Part shown: piece after piece, positions 49,132-58,578 of the stretch | Numbering within the stretch: the stretch's first letter is position 1 | Layout of the letters: the number at the start of each line of letters is the position of its first letter | NCBI RefSeq assembly: GCF_006717075.1 | Contig: NZ_VFQC01000001.1 | Coordinates: 2,341,501 to 2,405,500 of the forward strand | Origin: Haloactinospora alba | Lineage (GTDB): Bacteria; Actinomycetota; Actinomycetes; Streptosporangiales; Streptosporangiaceae | Length of the DNA stretch: 64,000 nt | Direction of reading: 5' to 3' | Position numbers and translations under genes: made by a program | The notes under the pieces: generated by a model | Database searches by the model: none | Told to the model about the DNA's origin: nothing | What the model saw: only the letters and a program-made list of their open reading frames with translations

Positions 49132-49184
49132 GAGCCGGCCGGCCTGGGACGGGAACGCACGGGTGCGGCCCCGCTCAGGCGGTG

Positions 49185-50225
49185 TCAGTCGCTGGTGAAC
49201 CGGTATTCGGACACGTGCTCGTACACCTCGCCGGGACGCACGACGGTGCTCGGGAACCGCGGGTGGTGCAGCGCGTCCGGGAAGTACTGCGGCTCCAGGC
49301 ACAGCGCGCCATGCCGATCGTAGGTCCGTCCGAGCTTCCCGACGGGCGAGGACAGCCCGTTGCCCGAGTAGAACTGCAATCCTGGCTGGTTCGTCGACAG
49401 TTCCAGCACGCGCCCGGAGCCGGGGTGTCGCAGTGTGGCCGCCAGGCGCTTCTCGCCCTGGCCGCCGCGGAGGACGAAGTTGTGGTCGTAGCCGCCGGCG
49501 TTCGTCGGTCGTGGCAGCTCCCGCATAGCCGCACCGACGGGACCCCCGCCGCGAAAGTCCAGCGGGGTGTCAGCCACGTCGGCGTACTCCCCCGTCGGGA
49601 TGAGGTCGTCGCGGACCGGTGTGTACTGGTCCGCGCGTATCTCCAGCTCGTGGTCGAGAATGGTGCCGGTGCCCGCCCCGCCCAGGTTGAGGTAGGCGTG
49701 GTTGGTCATGTTGAGCGGGGTGGGCTCGTCCGTCCTGGCCCGGTAGGTGACGGTCAGCGCGTCCCCGGTCACGTGGTAGACAGCCGATACCTCTACCTGG
49801 CCGGGATACCCTTCCTCCCCCGCCGGGGATACGTGGTGGAACTCCACCGTCCGCTCGTCGGCGCGCACGAGGCGCCAGACAACCCTGTCGAAGGATCGGA
49901 GCCCGCCACCGTGCAGGTGGTGGGGCGGCTCGTTGCGTGTGAGCTCGTACTCCTCGCCGTCCACGGTGAGCGCGCCGTGGGCGGTGCGGTTGGCGACACG
50001 GCCGACCGTGGCGCCGCAGTACGGGACCGCCGCCGACTGGTAGCCCTCCACCGAGTCGAACCCGAGCACGACGTCGGCCGGTTCGCCTCCGCGCCCCGGG
50101 ACGTGCAACTGGACCAGAGTTGCCCCGTAGTCCGTCACTCTCGCCACGAGACCGCGCCCGTTGTCCAGCTCGAACAGCCGCGCGGGACCGCCAGCGTCCG
50201 TAGCCGCGAATGGTTCGCCTGTCAC
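49185..50225 (-). CDS. galM: aldose 1-epimerase (mutarotase)
   Basis: A 346-residue GalM-like galactose mutarotase that interconverts alpha- and beta-aldoses. Seen: the GATLVQLHVPGR start region, YCGATVGRVANR, PPHHLHGGG (substrate His), NMTNHAYLNL (catalytic His) and LCLEPQYFPDA (catalytic Glu). No signal peptide, so cytoplasmic. GTG 50225 is chosen because AGGTAGGA precedes it; the frame stays open further upstream into the IS element but with no plausible product. The IS5-family element begins 123 bp upstream and may affect its promoter. Confidence 0.9.
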   Translation of the reverse strand: MTGEPFAATDAGGPARLFELDNGRGLVARVTDYGATLVQLHVPGRGGEPADVVLGFDSVEGYQSAAVPYCGATVGRVANRTAHGALTVDGEEYELTRNEPPHHLHGGGLRSFDRVVWRLVRADERTVEFHHVSPAGEEGYPGQVEVSAVYHVTGDALTVTYRARTDEPTPLNMTNHAYLNLGGAGTGTILDHELEIRADQYTPVRDDLIPTGEYADVADTPLDFRGGGPVGAAMRELPRPTNAGGYDHNFVLRGGQGEKRLAATLRHPGSGRVLELSTNQPGLQFYSGNGLSSPVGKLGRTYDRHGALCLEPQYFPDALHHPRFPSTVVRPGEVYEHVSEYRFTSD

Positions 50226-50484
50226 TTTCCTACCTAACCTTCCGGTCCTGTCGGTTTGGGATCGGATCCCTGGGTGATGGTTCCGGGACCAGTCGCGAGT
50301 GTCCAAGAAGCGCGCAATGCGTGCCATGGTCGTTTTTGTCGCGACTAGGGCCTGTTTGGTAATTGGTGCGATCAGGGGAAAACGCACCGATCCGGTCACA
50401 CCAGGCGTGTCACCCCGCACATAAGCGAAGCCTTCGGTAGACGAGTCAACGACCAAGAAGACCACACCCACCGAAGGCTTCACT

Positions 50485-50910
50485 GTGACCCTACCCGGCC
50501 CCGCACGCGGTGACCTCACCGACGCCCAATGGGCGCTGCTCGAACCACTCCTGCCCACCCCCGCCGCCGGCCGCCCACCCTCACGCTCCAAACGCCAACT
50601 GATCAACGGCATCCGCTGGCGGGTACGGGTCGGCGCTCCCTGGCGCGACGTGCCCGAACGCTACGGCCCCTGGCAAAGCGTCTATGACCTCTTCCGCCGC
50701 TGGACCCGCAACGGCACCTGGGCCCGGATCCTGACCGCCCTGCGCTCGCGGGCCGACGCGGCGGGGCTGATCACCTGGGACATCAACGTGGACTCCACCG
50801 CGGTGCGCGCCCACCAGCACGCCGCCGGGGCCGCGGAAAGGGGGAAGGCCGGGATCACGAAACGGTCGAGCCCGACGATCACGGGCTGGGCCGCTCACGC
50901 GGAGGGTTGA
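50485..50910 (+). CDS. IS5-family transposase, first reading frame
   Basis: A 141-residue N-terminal half of a transposase: [37 protein letters not shown]-like block, and [19 protein letters not shown] with the first catalytic Asp. The frame ends at 50910, overlapping the second frame by 4 nt. A -1 ribosomal shift near GGAGGGTTGAG would fuse the two products, as known for IS427-type elements. No sign of decay is seen. Confidence 0.85.
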   Translation: MTLPGPARGDLTDAQWALLEPLLPTPAAGRPPSRSKRQLINGIRWRVRVGAPWRDVPERYGPWQSVYDLFRRWTRNGTWARILTALRSRADAAGLITWDINVDSTAVRAHQHAAGAAERGKAGITKRSSPTITGWAAHAEG

Positions 50911-51362
50911 GCACGAAGATCCATCTGGCCTGCGAACAGGGACAAAAGCCGATGTCGGTGGTGGTCACCGCCGGGCAGCGGGGAGACGCACCGCAATTCG
51001 CACCGGTGGTGGAGGGCATCCGGGTGGCCGGACACCAGCGGAGCGGTCCCGCGCGCACCCGACCGGTGCGGGTGCGCGCGGATAAGGCCTACAGCTCGAC
51101 GGAGATCCGTGCCTACCTGCGCAGACGCAAGATCAAGGCGACGATTCCCGAACCCGCGGACCGGGTGCGCAACCGCAAACGCACCGGGCATCGCGGGGGC
51201 CGCCCGCCGGGGTTCGACAAGGTCGATTATCGGGCCCGTCACGCGGTGGAGTGCGGGATCAACCGGCTCAAACGGCACCGGGCGGTGGCCACGCGCTATG
51301 ACAAGCTCGCGCTTCGCTACGAGGCCACCATCCAGATCGCGGCCATCAACGAATGGCTCTAA
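50907..51362 (+). CDS. IS5-family transposase, second reading frame
   Basis: A 151-residue C-terminal half of the transposase. Contains the second catalytic Asp in VRADKAYSS and the catalytic Glu in [23 protein letters not shown]. It is in the -1 frame relative to the first half, so expression as a fusion by programmed frameshifting is expected. The stop lies 16 bp from the right inverted repeat. Confidence 0.85.
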   Translation: MSTKIHLACEQGQKPMSVVVTAGQRGDAPQFAPVVEGIRVAGHQRSGPARTRPVRVRADKAYSSTEIRAYLRRRKIKATIPEPADRVRNRKRTGHRGGRPPGFDKVDYRARHAVECGINRLKRHRAVATRYDKLALRYEATIQIAAINEWL

Positions 51363-51501
51363 CTTCCCAAACAGGCCCTAGGGGGACTGGCGGGACGAAG
51401 GCAACCGGAGCCCCGGGTGCGGGAGCCACGTCAACGTTCCGTGCGCGGCCGAATTTCTGGGACTGGCTGACACACTCCCCCGAGAAGAGCATCCTTCCTG
51501 T

Positions 51502-51927
51502 ATGCGAACCCAATCCCCCATATCCTCACAGAGTTCCGATAGCGGAATTCGTATAACCCTGTCCCTTATCGGAACTCTGTTCGTTGTCGCCGTGGTCCTC
51601 GGCGGCATCCAAGGCTGCTCCAGTGGCAGTGCCGACGAGACCGGTGCTGCGGCACCGTCCACCTCCGCCGCGCCGACGGTGACGGTGTCCACCACACGGA
51701 CGCAGGAAGTGGAGGTGACCACAACCGAGACCGTGGAGACCACCGCTACCGAGACCGTGCGGGAGACCGCCACCGAGGAGGAACCCGCCCAGGGTGGGAA
51801 CGGCCCCGACGAGTACTACGAGAACTGCGACGCGGCCCGTGCGGCGGGCGCGGCGCCCGTACGGGAGGGCGATCCCGGCTACGGGCCCCACCTCGACCGC
51901 GACGGGGACGGTGTCGGATGTGAGTAG
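51502..51927 (+). CDS. Excalibur-domain membrane-anchored lipoprotein-like protein
   Basis: A 141-residue exported protein. An N-terminal hydrophobic segment (SLIGTLFVVAVVLGGIQGC) ends in a lipobox-like cysteine. A Thr/Glu-rich linker of repeated TVE/TET units (about residues 48-95) spans the wall. The C-terminal Excalibur calcium-binding domain is YYENCDAARAAGAAPV followed by DRDGDGVGCE. The family is extracellular and often linked to nucleases or wall proteins. It starts 124 bp after the IS element and overlaps no neighbour. Confidence 0.82.
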   Translation: MRTQSPISSQSSDSGIRITLSLIGTLFVVAVVLGGIQGCSSGSADETGAAAPSTSAAPTVTVSTTRTQEVEVTTTETVETTATETVRETATEEEPAQGGNGPDEYYENCDAARAAGAAPVREGDPGYGPHLDRDGDGVGCE

Positions 51928-51967
51928 GGGTGCCTCCTCGGTACGCGGCCGTCTACAGTGAACGACC

Positions 51968-52315
51968 ATGGACAGTCACCCCAAGGACGAGATCGACGCC
52001 GCGCGGTTCGCGGCGGTGGACATGCGGGTGGGACAGGTGAGCGCGGTCGAGGACTTTCCCGAGGCGCGCAACCCCGCGTGGAAGGTCGCGGTGGACTTCG
52101 GCCCGCTGGGCACGCTATGGACCAGCGCCCAGGTGCGGAACTACTCCCGCGACGAGCTGCTGGGCCGGCTCGTCGTGGGAGCCGTGAACCTGGGCACGCG
52201 GCGCGTCGCCGGTTTCCGCAGCCAGTTCCTGCTGCTGGGCGCCGTGGACGGCGACAGTGTGGTCCGGCTGCTGTCACCCGACGCGGGAGCCAAGCCCGGG
52301 GACCCCGTAGCCTGA
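51968..52315 (+). CDS. CsaA-like tRNA-binding domain protein
   Basis: A 115-residue OB-fold protein of the tRNA_bind family: DMRVGQVSAVEDFPEARNPA, then WKVAVDFGPLGTLWTSAQVR, then LLGRLVVGAVNLGTRRVAGF. This is the layout of CsaA, a chaperone-like export factor that also resembles the EMAP/ARC1 tRNA-binding domain. Soluble, single domain, full length. It starts at ATG 51968, 40 bp after the Excalibur gene, and ends just before a hairpin. Confidence 0.85.
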   Translation: MDSHPKDEIDAARFAAVDMRVGQVSAVEDFPEARNPAWKVAVDFGPLGTLWTSAQVRNYSRDELLGRLVVGAVNLGTRRVAGFRSQFLLLGAVDGDSVVRLLSPDAGAKPGDPVA

Positions 52316-52334
52316 CTTCGGTGCCGCACCGAAG
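52316..52334. terminator. hairpin between csaA-like gene and OmpA-family gene
   Basis: CTTCGGTG (52316-52323) pairs with CACCGAAG (52327-52334) around a 3-nt loop, starting at the base after the csaA-like stop. It separates two convergent genes. Confidence 0.65.
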
Positions 52335-52349
52335 GAAAGCCGGGAACGG

Positions 52350-53939
52350 TCACTCCACGATGGGGACATCGGTGAACCGCCCGAAGTCGGCCCCGTTGAA
52401 CGTCACCGACTCCACACTCTCAGGAGGAGCCGGAACGTACATGTAGGCGTAGGCGGTCTCCCCTGCCTGCTTCGCGGACGGCCAGGACAGGGAGGCCACC
52501 CTGTACGTGGCGTCCGCCGGATCGCCGAGCACGACCTCCTGGTAGATCTTGCCCGTCTTCGGGTCGACAACGCTGAAGTCGAACTTCCCGAAGGTCGAGC
52601 CGAACGGGTTGTACGAGGGAGCGATGTCGCCACCCTCGAATGTGAGGTCGAACCGAGCGACCAGATAGGCACCGTCCCGGTAGAACGGGTATACCCGCAT
52701 AGTCCACGTCCGGTCCTGCCACCGGTCCCTGCTGAGTTCACCAGTGGCCACCGGCTCCGCGTCGGCGTGACTGCGGAAGTCCGCGGGTTCCCCGGCCTCG
52801 GCCGGGTCCACCTCGACGACCTCCTCCTCTACCTCCTTTTCCTCCGTCTCCTCGACGACCTCATCCTTGTAGGCGTAGGAGACCTCCACACGGCGGTTCT
52901 GCGCCCGCGCCCACGCGTCATCGTCACCGCCCTCGGTCTCCACCGGGTCAGAAGAACCGTGCCCCTCGGTCTCGTACTCGTACCCATCGCCGAGCTCCTC
53001 CGCCAACACCTGCTTGACCGACTCAGCACGCTCCTCGGACAGTTCCTGGTTGTAGTCGTCCCCACCGACACCGTCAGTGTGACCAGCGATCGTGATGGGG
53101 GGATTGTCCGGGTCGGCCCGTTCGCGGGTGTCCTCGATCACGTCCTCGAGGACCGACTCCGCGTTGTCCGTGAGGGCGGATTCATCGAACTCGAACAGCA
53201 CGTCCGCGCGCAGTGACACGGTCTCCTCGTCCTCGGAGGTGTCTCGGCCCTGGACGACGTTGTGCACCACACCGCGCAGCTCGGCGTAGTCGCTCTCCAG
53301 CGGTTCCGGATCACCGGTGTCGACCGGGAAGGTGACCTCATCACCGCTGCTGGGACTCTCCTCGGGATCCTCGGTGGGATAGGTCCGCGGTTCCCCCTCC
53401 GTCACGGGAACACCGGCGAACTCCCCGATACCGCCGGGAGCGTGCACTGTCACCCGGTCGACACCATCCTGCAGCGGCGGAGAGAACACGACGATCTCGT
53501 AGGTGACCCCGGGCTGCCACTGCTGGCCCACTGGCAGCTCGGTTCCGATGTCGGAGTAGACGCCGTAGTCGCGCTGGTTCACCGGGTCGAGCAGGCGGAA
53601 GCCGTTGATGTTCTGGTCGAGCACCCCGGAGATAGCGAAAACGCTGCTGGACATGTCGACCGGCTCCTCCTCCAGACTGGTGAGGTGGACCGTGGTCCGG
53701 GTGCGGTCGTCCAGTCTGGCGACCTCGGCGACCTCCACCCGGGCATTGAGGTAGTGGTCGAACCGCCCGACGTAACCTTCCTGGACGAAACCGTCCGGAC
53801 CCCCGCCCTTACCTTCCTCGCCCTTCCCGTCTCCGTCCTTTCCACCCTTGTCCGCGTCGTTGACCAGGCCGCAACCGCCGAGCAGCAGCCCTCCCGTGGC
53901 AAGGAGAGAGACGAGGGCAAGGGGGGTTCTCCGGATCAC
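52350..53939 (-). CDS. OmpA-family lipoprotein
   Basis: A 529-residue secreted lipoprotein. The signal peptide ends with LLATGGLLLGGC, with lipid attachment predicted at C23, followed by an acidic/glycine linker. The central OmpA-like peptidoglycan-binding domain (about residues 245-360) has ADVLFEFDESALTDNAESVL, TIAGHTDGVGGDDYNQELSE and ARAQNRRVEVSYAY. The segments on both sides are unrecognised beta-rich domains. In a Gram-positive host it would anchor at the membrane and contact the wall. A Glu-rich stretch EETEEKEVEEEVVEVDPAEA follows the OmpA domain. Confidence 0.85.
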   Translation of the reverse strand: MIRRTPLALVSLLATGGLLLGGCGLVNDADKGGKDGDGKGEEGKGGGPDGFVQEGYVGRFDHYLNARVEVAEVARLDDRTRTTVHLTSLEEEPVDMSSSVFAISGVLDQNINGFRLLDPVNQRDYGVYSDIGTELPVGQQWQPGVTYEIVVFSPPLQDGVDRVTVHAPGGIGEFAGVPVTEGEPRTYPTEDPEESPSSGDEVTFPVDTGDPEPLESDYAELRGVVHNVVQGRDTSEDEETVSLRADVLFEFDESALTDNAESVLEDVIEDTRERADPDNPPITIAGHTDGVGGDDYNQELSEERAESVKQVLAEELGDGYEYETEGHGSSDPVETEGGDDDAWARAQNRRVEVSYAYKDEVVEETEEKEVEEEVVEVDPAEAGEPADFRSHADAEPVATGELSRDRWQDRTWTMRVYPFYRDGAYLVARFDLTFEGGDIAPSYNPFGSTFGKFDFSVVDPKTGKIYQEVVLGDPADATYRVASLSWPSAKQAGETAYAYMYVPAPPESVESVTFNGADFGRFTDVPIVE

Positions 53940-54142
53940 AGTTTCTCCACCTTCTCAGGACTCAGCTGTCACAACTGGAAAAGGGTGGCAGAACCGGTGA
54001 ACCCCGACCAAGCTCGTGGCCGGATCCGGACACGCCGCCTCCGTGAGGCGGCACACCGCGGAGACGGCGCGGCGGCACGCTCTGCCCGGCGGCGACGAAG
54101 CGATGTCAAGACAGGGCGGCTCCGGACAGCCGCCGCAGGCGG

Positions 54143-56260
54143 TTACACGTGACGCTCCTCACCCAGTGCCGCGGGAAGGGGGTGCGCGTGCGCGATCCGC
54201 AGGGTGCTCACCGCACGGGTGAGGGCGACGTACAGGCGGTTGAGGCCGCGTTCGTCGGCGGCGATACTGGCGGGTTCGGCGACGACGGCCGCGTCGAACT
54301 CCAGCCCCTTGGCGAGGGACGCCGGGACGCACACCATACGGGATGCCTCCAGCGCGTCCTCGTCCTCTCCCACCAGGGCGGGGTCGAGGGCCTCGGCGGC
54401 GAGGCGGTCGCGGAGGGCCGCGATGTCGGCGTCGGCAGCGACCAGACCGACCGATCCCGCCCCCTTCAGCGCCTCCCGGCACGCCAGCACGAGCGTGTCC
54501 TCCAGCGCATCGGGGCCGGTCGCGGTCACCTCCAACGCGTCGGGAGAGTGGCGCACTCCGGTGGGGGTTCCCAACCCGGGGGCGATCTCCGGCAGGAGCC
54601 GGGCGGCGTAGTCGATGATCTCCGCCGGTACACGGAACCCGCGGTTCAGCACCGCCGGTTGGGCCTCGGGCTGGCCCAGATGGGTGAGGAGTGCGGGCCA
54701 GTCTCCGACCGCCCCCGCACTGGTTCCCTGGGCGATGTCGCCCAGCACGGTCAGCGACCCCCGGTTGCAGCGGCGGCTGATCACACGGCACTGCATCGGC
54801 GTGAGGTCCTGGACCTCGTCCACGACGACGTGGCCCAGGGTGGTGGGACGTTCGATGAGGGAGGAGGCCTCGTCGATCAGGGCGAGGTCGGCTGCGGACC
54901 ATTTCGCCGTTTTGGCCCCGCGTGGTTTGCCCGGTAGGGAGACCGCCTCCTGCTCCTCTGGGGTGAGGATGCCGTCGGCGGCGCGGGCCAGCCGCTCGCG
55001 GTCGGTGAGCAGTCCCAGGACGAGCCGGGCGGGGTCGGTTTTGGGCCACATCCGCCGCACCGCGGCGGTGACCGCCTTGTTCCGGCGCAGCTGGCCCAGC
55101 GCGCGGGTGTCGTACTCCTTGCCGGAGTCCTCGATACGCCGCATGACCAGGTCGGCGATGCGTTGGGTGAGCAGCCCGGGCCCCGCGCCGTAACCGATCC
55201 CGCGGCTGCGCAGCTCGGTCAGTGCCTCGGCCAGCTCCTCCGGCGGGATCCGCCACTTGCGGGATGCGTGTTCCACGACCAAGGGCTCGTCGGGGGGTTG
55301 CACCTGGCTCCACAGGTCCCGGTGGATGACGTCGCCCATACGCGCATCCCCTTTGACGCGCGCCTCGTGCGCGGTGGCCGAGCGGCGCACGGTGACGTGC
55401 CCCGCGAGCTCCTCGATGGTGGTCTGGCGCACGCCCACCTCGCCCAGGGCGGGCAGGACCTTACGGATGTAGGAGAGGAAGGAGCGGTTCGGCCCGATGA
55501 TCGCGACTCCCCCGTCCTGGCTGAGCCGTTCCCGCTCGGTGTAGAGCAGGTAGGCGATGCGGTGCAGCCCGACCGCGGTCTTCCCGGTTCCGGGGGCTCC
55601 CTGCACGCACACGGCGGGCCGTATGGGTGCTCGCACCAGGTCGTCCTGTTCCGGCTGGATCGTGGCGACGATGTCACGCATGGGGCCGGAGCGCGGGCGT
55701 TCGATCTCGGCCGCAAGCAGCCCGTCCGGCTCCGCGTCGTGGGAGGCGCCACCGGCGTGGGTGAGGTACTCGTCCTCGTAGGCGGTGAGTTCCGCGCCGT
55801 CGGAGAACCCGTATCGGCGCCGCATCAGCGCGTTCCGGGGGTTCTCGGGGGTGGCCTGGTAGAAGGCGGACGATATCGGTGCCCGCCAGTCGATCACCAG
55901 CGGGGTGCCGTTCTCGTCGTGCACGTGGCGGCGCCCGATGTAGACCCGGTCGGCGGTTCCCGTACGGGTCGGGGCCGCCTCGGGTTCGTCCTCGTAGACG
56001 GTCCCCGCCGGGTAGTCGAGGCGTCCGAAGAACAGCGGGACGTCGGTCAGGTCCACCAGCGCCTCGGCTCGGCGTTGGCGGGCCTGGTCCATCAGCCAGT
56101 TGGTGTAGGTGTAGTCGGCATCCTCGGAGTCGTCCTGGACCGTCTCCGTGGTGACGACGTCCTCGTGCATGCGCCGTAGTTCGGCTCGGGCCGTCTCGAG
56201 GAAGGCGCGTTCCGCGGCGATGTCGGAGGGTTCTGCGGGATCGGGGACGTGTTCGTCCAT
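54143..56260 (-). CDS. HelD/HelR-family RNA-polymerase-associated UvrD-like ATPase
   Basis: A 705-residue UvrD-like superfamily 1 ATPase with the architecture of HelD/HelR: an N-terminal charged helical arm (residues about 10-60, ending in YTNWLMDQARQRRAEALVDL), the family block VIDWRAPISSAFYQATPENP, Walker A CVQGAPGTGKTAVGLHR (about 225), VDEVQDLTPMQ (Walker B) and C-terminal SF1 motifs (VALTRAVSTL). HelD proteins remove stalled RNA polymerase from DNA. The HelR subgroup also protects it from rifamycins. No rifamycin-associated promoter element was seen upstream, so the subgroup is open. Confidence 0.85.
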   Translation of the reverse strand: MDEHVPDPAEPSDIAAERAFLETARAELRRMHEDVVTTETVQDDSEDADYTYTNWLMDQARQRRAEALVDLTDVPLFFGRLDYPAGTVYEDEPEAAPTRTGTADRVYIGRRHVHDENGTPLVIDWRAPISSAFYQATPENPRNALMRRRYGFSDGAELTAYEDEYLTHAGGASHDAEPDGLLAAEIERPRSGPMRDIVATIQPEQDDLVRAPIRPAVCVQGAPGTGKTAVGLHRIAYLLYTERERLSQDGGVAIIGPNRSFLSYIRKVLPALGEVGVRQTTIEELAGHVTVRRSATAHEARVKGDARMGDVIHRDLWSQVQPPDEPLVVEHASRKWRIPPEELAEALTELRSRGIGYGAGPGLLTQRIADLVMRRIEDSGKEYDTRALGQLRRNKAVTAAVRRMWPKTDPARLVLGLLTDRERLARAADGILTPEEQEAVSLPGKPRGAKTAKWSAADLALIDEASSLIERPTTLGHVVVDEVQDLTPMQCRVISRRCNRGSLTVLGDIAQGTSAGAVGDWPALLTHLGQPEAQPAVLNRGFRVPAEIIDYAARLLPEIAPGLGTPTGVRHSPDALEVTATGPDALEDTLVLACREALKGAGSVGLVAADADIAALRDRLAAEALDPALVGEDEDALEASRMVCVPASLAKGLEFDAAVVAEPASIAADERGLNRLYVALTRAVSTLRIAHAHPLPAALGEERHV

Positions 56261-56694
56261 CAGGGGTGGCCTCGGCTTTCGTCAGGACAGCGGTTCGGCG
56301 GGCGGGTGGCGGACCGTGGAAACGTCAGGCGCTGGGATTTCCGCGGTCCGCAGGGTCACGACGGAGTCGGGTGGGAATCTGCCGACTCTGCGTCGGAACG
56401 CCACCGGTTGTCCTGCTGCGCTGCGGCCGAAGGCGCGACGGCGCGACTGGCGGACGTCTGCCACGGGGACGGAGAGGTCCGTAACGGTCGCGGGGTTCTA
56501 CCGGAGCTCGTGCTCTTCTCGCGCGGTGCAGGCGGTGGCCGGGAGGAACCAGCGACGATTATAGGCGTGTTGCGTACGGAACCGCGAGTCGACGCGTGTG
56601 GCCCGGTTGGGTCCCCGCCCGGTGTCTGCTGCCGGAGCCGACCGTGCGAAAGCGGGAATGCCGGGGGCGGGCTCCCCGTCCCGCCCCCGTGTGG
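56261..56694. other. 434-bp gap upstream of HelD-like gene
   Basis: No gene was found. It holds the promoter of the HelD-like gene and, near its right end, the ptsH terminator. A short CCGAC-TCTGC-GTCGG inverted repeat lies at about 56382-56396. Confidence 0.35.
56663..56688 (-). terminator. strong hairpin downstream of ptsH
   Basis: GGGGGCGGG (56663-56671) and CCCGCCCCC (56680-56688) form a perfect 9-bp GC stem with an 8-nt loop, starting 6 nt beyond the ptsH stop on the minus strand. It probably ends the fructose operon. Confidence 0.75.
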
Positions 56695-56958
56695 TCATTC
56701 CGTTTCGCGTTCCAGCAGTTCGACCAGTTCGGCCAGGTGGGTGTCGGCGTTCTCCCCGTCGGCGTGGAGGGTGACCGTGTCCCCGTGTTTGGCGCCGACG
56801 CCCATCACCATGAGCAGGCTTCGGGCGTCCGCGGGCGCGGAACCGTCCTTGGTGATGGTGACGGCGAGACCGGTGGAGCTGGCCGCTTCCACGAACAGGG
56901 CGGCCGGACGCGCGTGCAGTCCGACGGGGGAGCCGATGGTGGCGGTGGCGGTGGCCAT
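56695..56958 (-). CDS. ptsH: PTS phosphocarrier protein HPr
   Basis: An 87-residue HPr. The active-site His15 lies in GLHARPAALF, and the second conserved region is DARSLLMVMGVGAKHGD around Ser47, the usual regulatory serine position. HPr passes phosphate from enzyme I to the sugar-specific IIA domains in the cytoplasm. GAGGAGG lies upstream of ATG 56958. It is the last gene of the fructose operon, 90 bp after the IIBC gene, while the partner gene ptsI is divergent at the far end of the cluster. So general PTS components are encoded with the fructose system. Confidence 0.93.
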   Translation of the reverse strand: MATATATIGSPVGLHARPAALFVEAASSTGLAVTITKDGSAPADARSLLMVMGVGAKHGDTVTLHADGENADTHLAELVELLERETE

Positions 56959-57048
56959 GTGCGTGTCCTCCTCAGGGATGGCGGTTGGGCGGGACCCGGT
57001 CCGGCTCGGCGGGGCCGGGCCGGGTGGACAGGGGCGGTGGCGACGGTG

Positions 57049-58578
57049 TCAGACGGTCTCCGCGGCGGAGGCGGGTGCGGCCTCGCGGGAATGCCCCAGG
57101 GTCTTCGTTCCGATGACGGCTGCCGCTGTCACGGCGCTGCCGACCGCGACCGCCACGAGGAACAACAGCGGCTGCCCGATGAGCGGCGTCACCCAGACCC
57201 CGCCGTGCGGCGCGCGCAGTGTCGACCCGGACAGGGCCACCAGCGCTCCCGCTGTTCCGGAACCCGCCATGAGGGCGGGGATCACCCGCAACGGGTCGGC
57301 GGCGGCGAAGGGGATGGCGCCTTCGGTGATGAACGAGGCGCCCAACAGCCACGCCGCCTTGCCGTTCTGGCGCTCCGCCGCGCTGAACAGCCGCGCGCGC
57401 AGGGCTGTGGCCAGGGCCAGCCCGAGCGGGGGTGTCATACCGCCGGCCATGGTCGCGGCCATGATCGTGAACTCCGTGGAACCGGCCTGGGCCGTGGCTC
57501 CGGCCGCGGTGATCCCGGCTGTGGCGAAGGTGTAGGCGGCCTTGTTGACGGGGCCGCCCATGTCGAAGGACATCATGAGGCCCAGGACCGCACCCAGTAG
57601 GAGGAGGCTGCCTCCGGAGAGGGCTCCGAGCCAGTCGCTGAGCACCGCCATGAGGCTCGCCAGCGGCTGGCCGAGCACGGTGAACATGACCAGGCCGGTA
57701 CCGAAGGCGGCCACAAGCGGCGTGACCACGACGGGCATGATGCCGCGTACCGCGGCCGGGACGGGTATCCGGGACATTCCCAGGGCGAGGAAACCGGCGA
57801 GGAAACCGGCGACGAGACCGCCGAGGAAGCCGGCTTCGGTGGCGATGGCGACGGCGCCTCCGAGGACCCCGGGGACCAGACCGGGCCGGTCGGCGATGGC
57901 GAAGGCGATGAAACCCGCCAGGACCGGCACGAGGAACTCGAACGTCAGCGACCCGGTGTGGAAGAGCAACGCCCCCCAGCTCTGGGTGGACAGGAGGGTG
58001 AAGTCCTCCACGACGGTGGAGGGGTCCGTGTCGGCGATCTCGTAGCCGCCCACCATGAACCCGAGTGCGATCATGATCCCACCGGCCGCCACGAAGGGGA
58101 TCATGTAGGACACGCCGGTCATGAGCCACTGCCGGACCCGGGTGCCTACCCCTCCCCCCGAGGCGACCTTGGTCTCCGGGGAGGCCGCCGGAGGTTCGCC
58201 GACACCGGTGGAGTCGAGACCGTCGCCACCGCCGCCCTCCGGGGAGGGCTCCCCCGCGGAGGGGGCACTCCCGGTACGGGCCGCCTCGACCGCGGCGTCG
58301 AGCACGGCGGAGGCGTCGTGGATGGGGCCTTTCACCCCCACGTCGGTGGACGGTTTCCCGGCGAAACGCTCCTTGTCGCGCACTTCCAGGTCCGCCGCGT
58401 AGATGACGGCGTCGGCGTCGGCGATCTGCTGCGCCGTGAGGGGTTGGGCGCCGGTGGCGCCCTGGGTTTCGACGTGGATCTCGTGGCCGGCGTCCCGGGC
58501 CGCCTGCTCCAGCGCCTCGGCGGCCATGTAGGTGTGCGCGATCCCGGTCGGGCACGATGTCACGGCGACGAACCTCAT
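57049..58578 (-). CDS. fruA: PTS fructose-specific IIBC component
   Basis: A 509-residue membrane protein. The N-terminal IIB domain (residues 1-100) begins RFVAVTSCPTGIAHTYMAAE with the phosphorylated Cys9. A Gly/Pro/Ser-rich linker (about 105-145) follows, then the IIC domain with about nine hydrophobic segments, e.g. VSYMIPFVAAGGIMIALGFM and FDMGGPVNKAAY. It imports fructose and phosphorylates it to fructose-1-phosphate. Its ATG overlaps the IIA stop (ATGA). The IIA domain is encoded as a separate gene, so the set is IIA + IIBC. Confidence 0.92.
   Translation of the reverse strand: MRFVAVTSCPTGIAHTYMAAEALEQAARDAGHEIHVETQGATGAQPLTAQQIADADAVIYAADLEVRDKERFAGKPSTDVGVKGPIHDASAVLDAAVEAARTGSAPSAGEPSPEGGGGDGLDSTGVGEPPAASPETKVASGGGVGTRVRQWLMTGVSYMIPFVAAGGIMIALGFMVGGYEIADTDPSTVVEDFTLLSTQSWGALLFHTGSLTFEFLVPVLAGFIAFAIADRPGLVPGVLGGAVAIATEAGFLGGLVAGFLAGFLALGMSRIPVPAAVRGIMPVVVTPLVAAFGTGLVMFTVLGQPLASLMAVLSDWLGALSGGSLLLLGAVLGLMMSFDMGGPVNKAAYTFATAGITAAGATAQAGSTEFTIMAATMAGGMTPPLGLALATALRARLFSAAERQNGKAAWLLGASFITEGAIPFAAADPLRVIPALMAGSGTAGALVALSGSTLRAPHGGVWVTPLIGQPLLFLVAVAVGSAVTAAAVIGTKTLGHSREAAPASAAETV

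Larger units (their letters stand above)
50348..51378 (+). mobile_element. IS5-family (IS427-group-like) insertion sequence
   Basis: A 1,031-bp element. The left end GGGCCTGTTTGG (from 50348) is matched by the inverted right end CCAAACAGGCCC (ending 51378), with similarity extending a few bases inwards. It is flanked by TA on both sides (CTA before, TAG after), consistent with a 2-bp TA target duplication. It carries two overlapping frames that together encode one DDE transposase, as is usual for this group. Both ends are intact, so it is probably recent and may be mobile. Confidence 0.85.
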
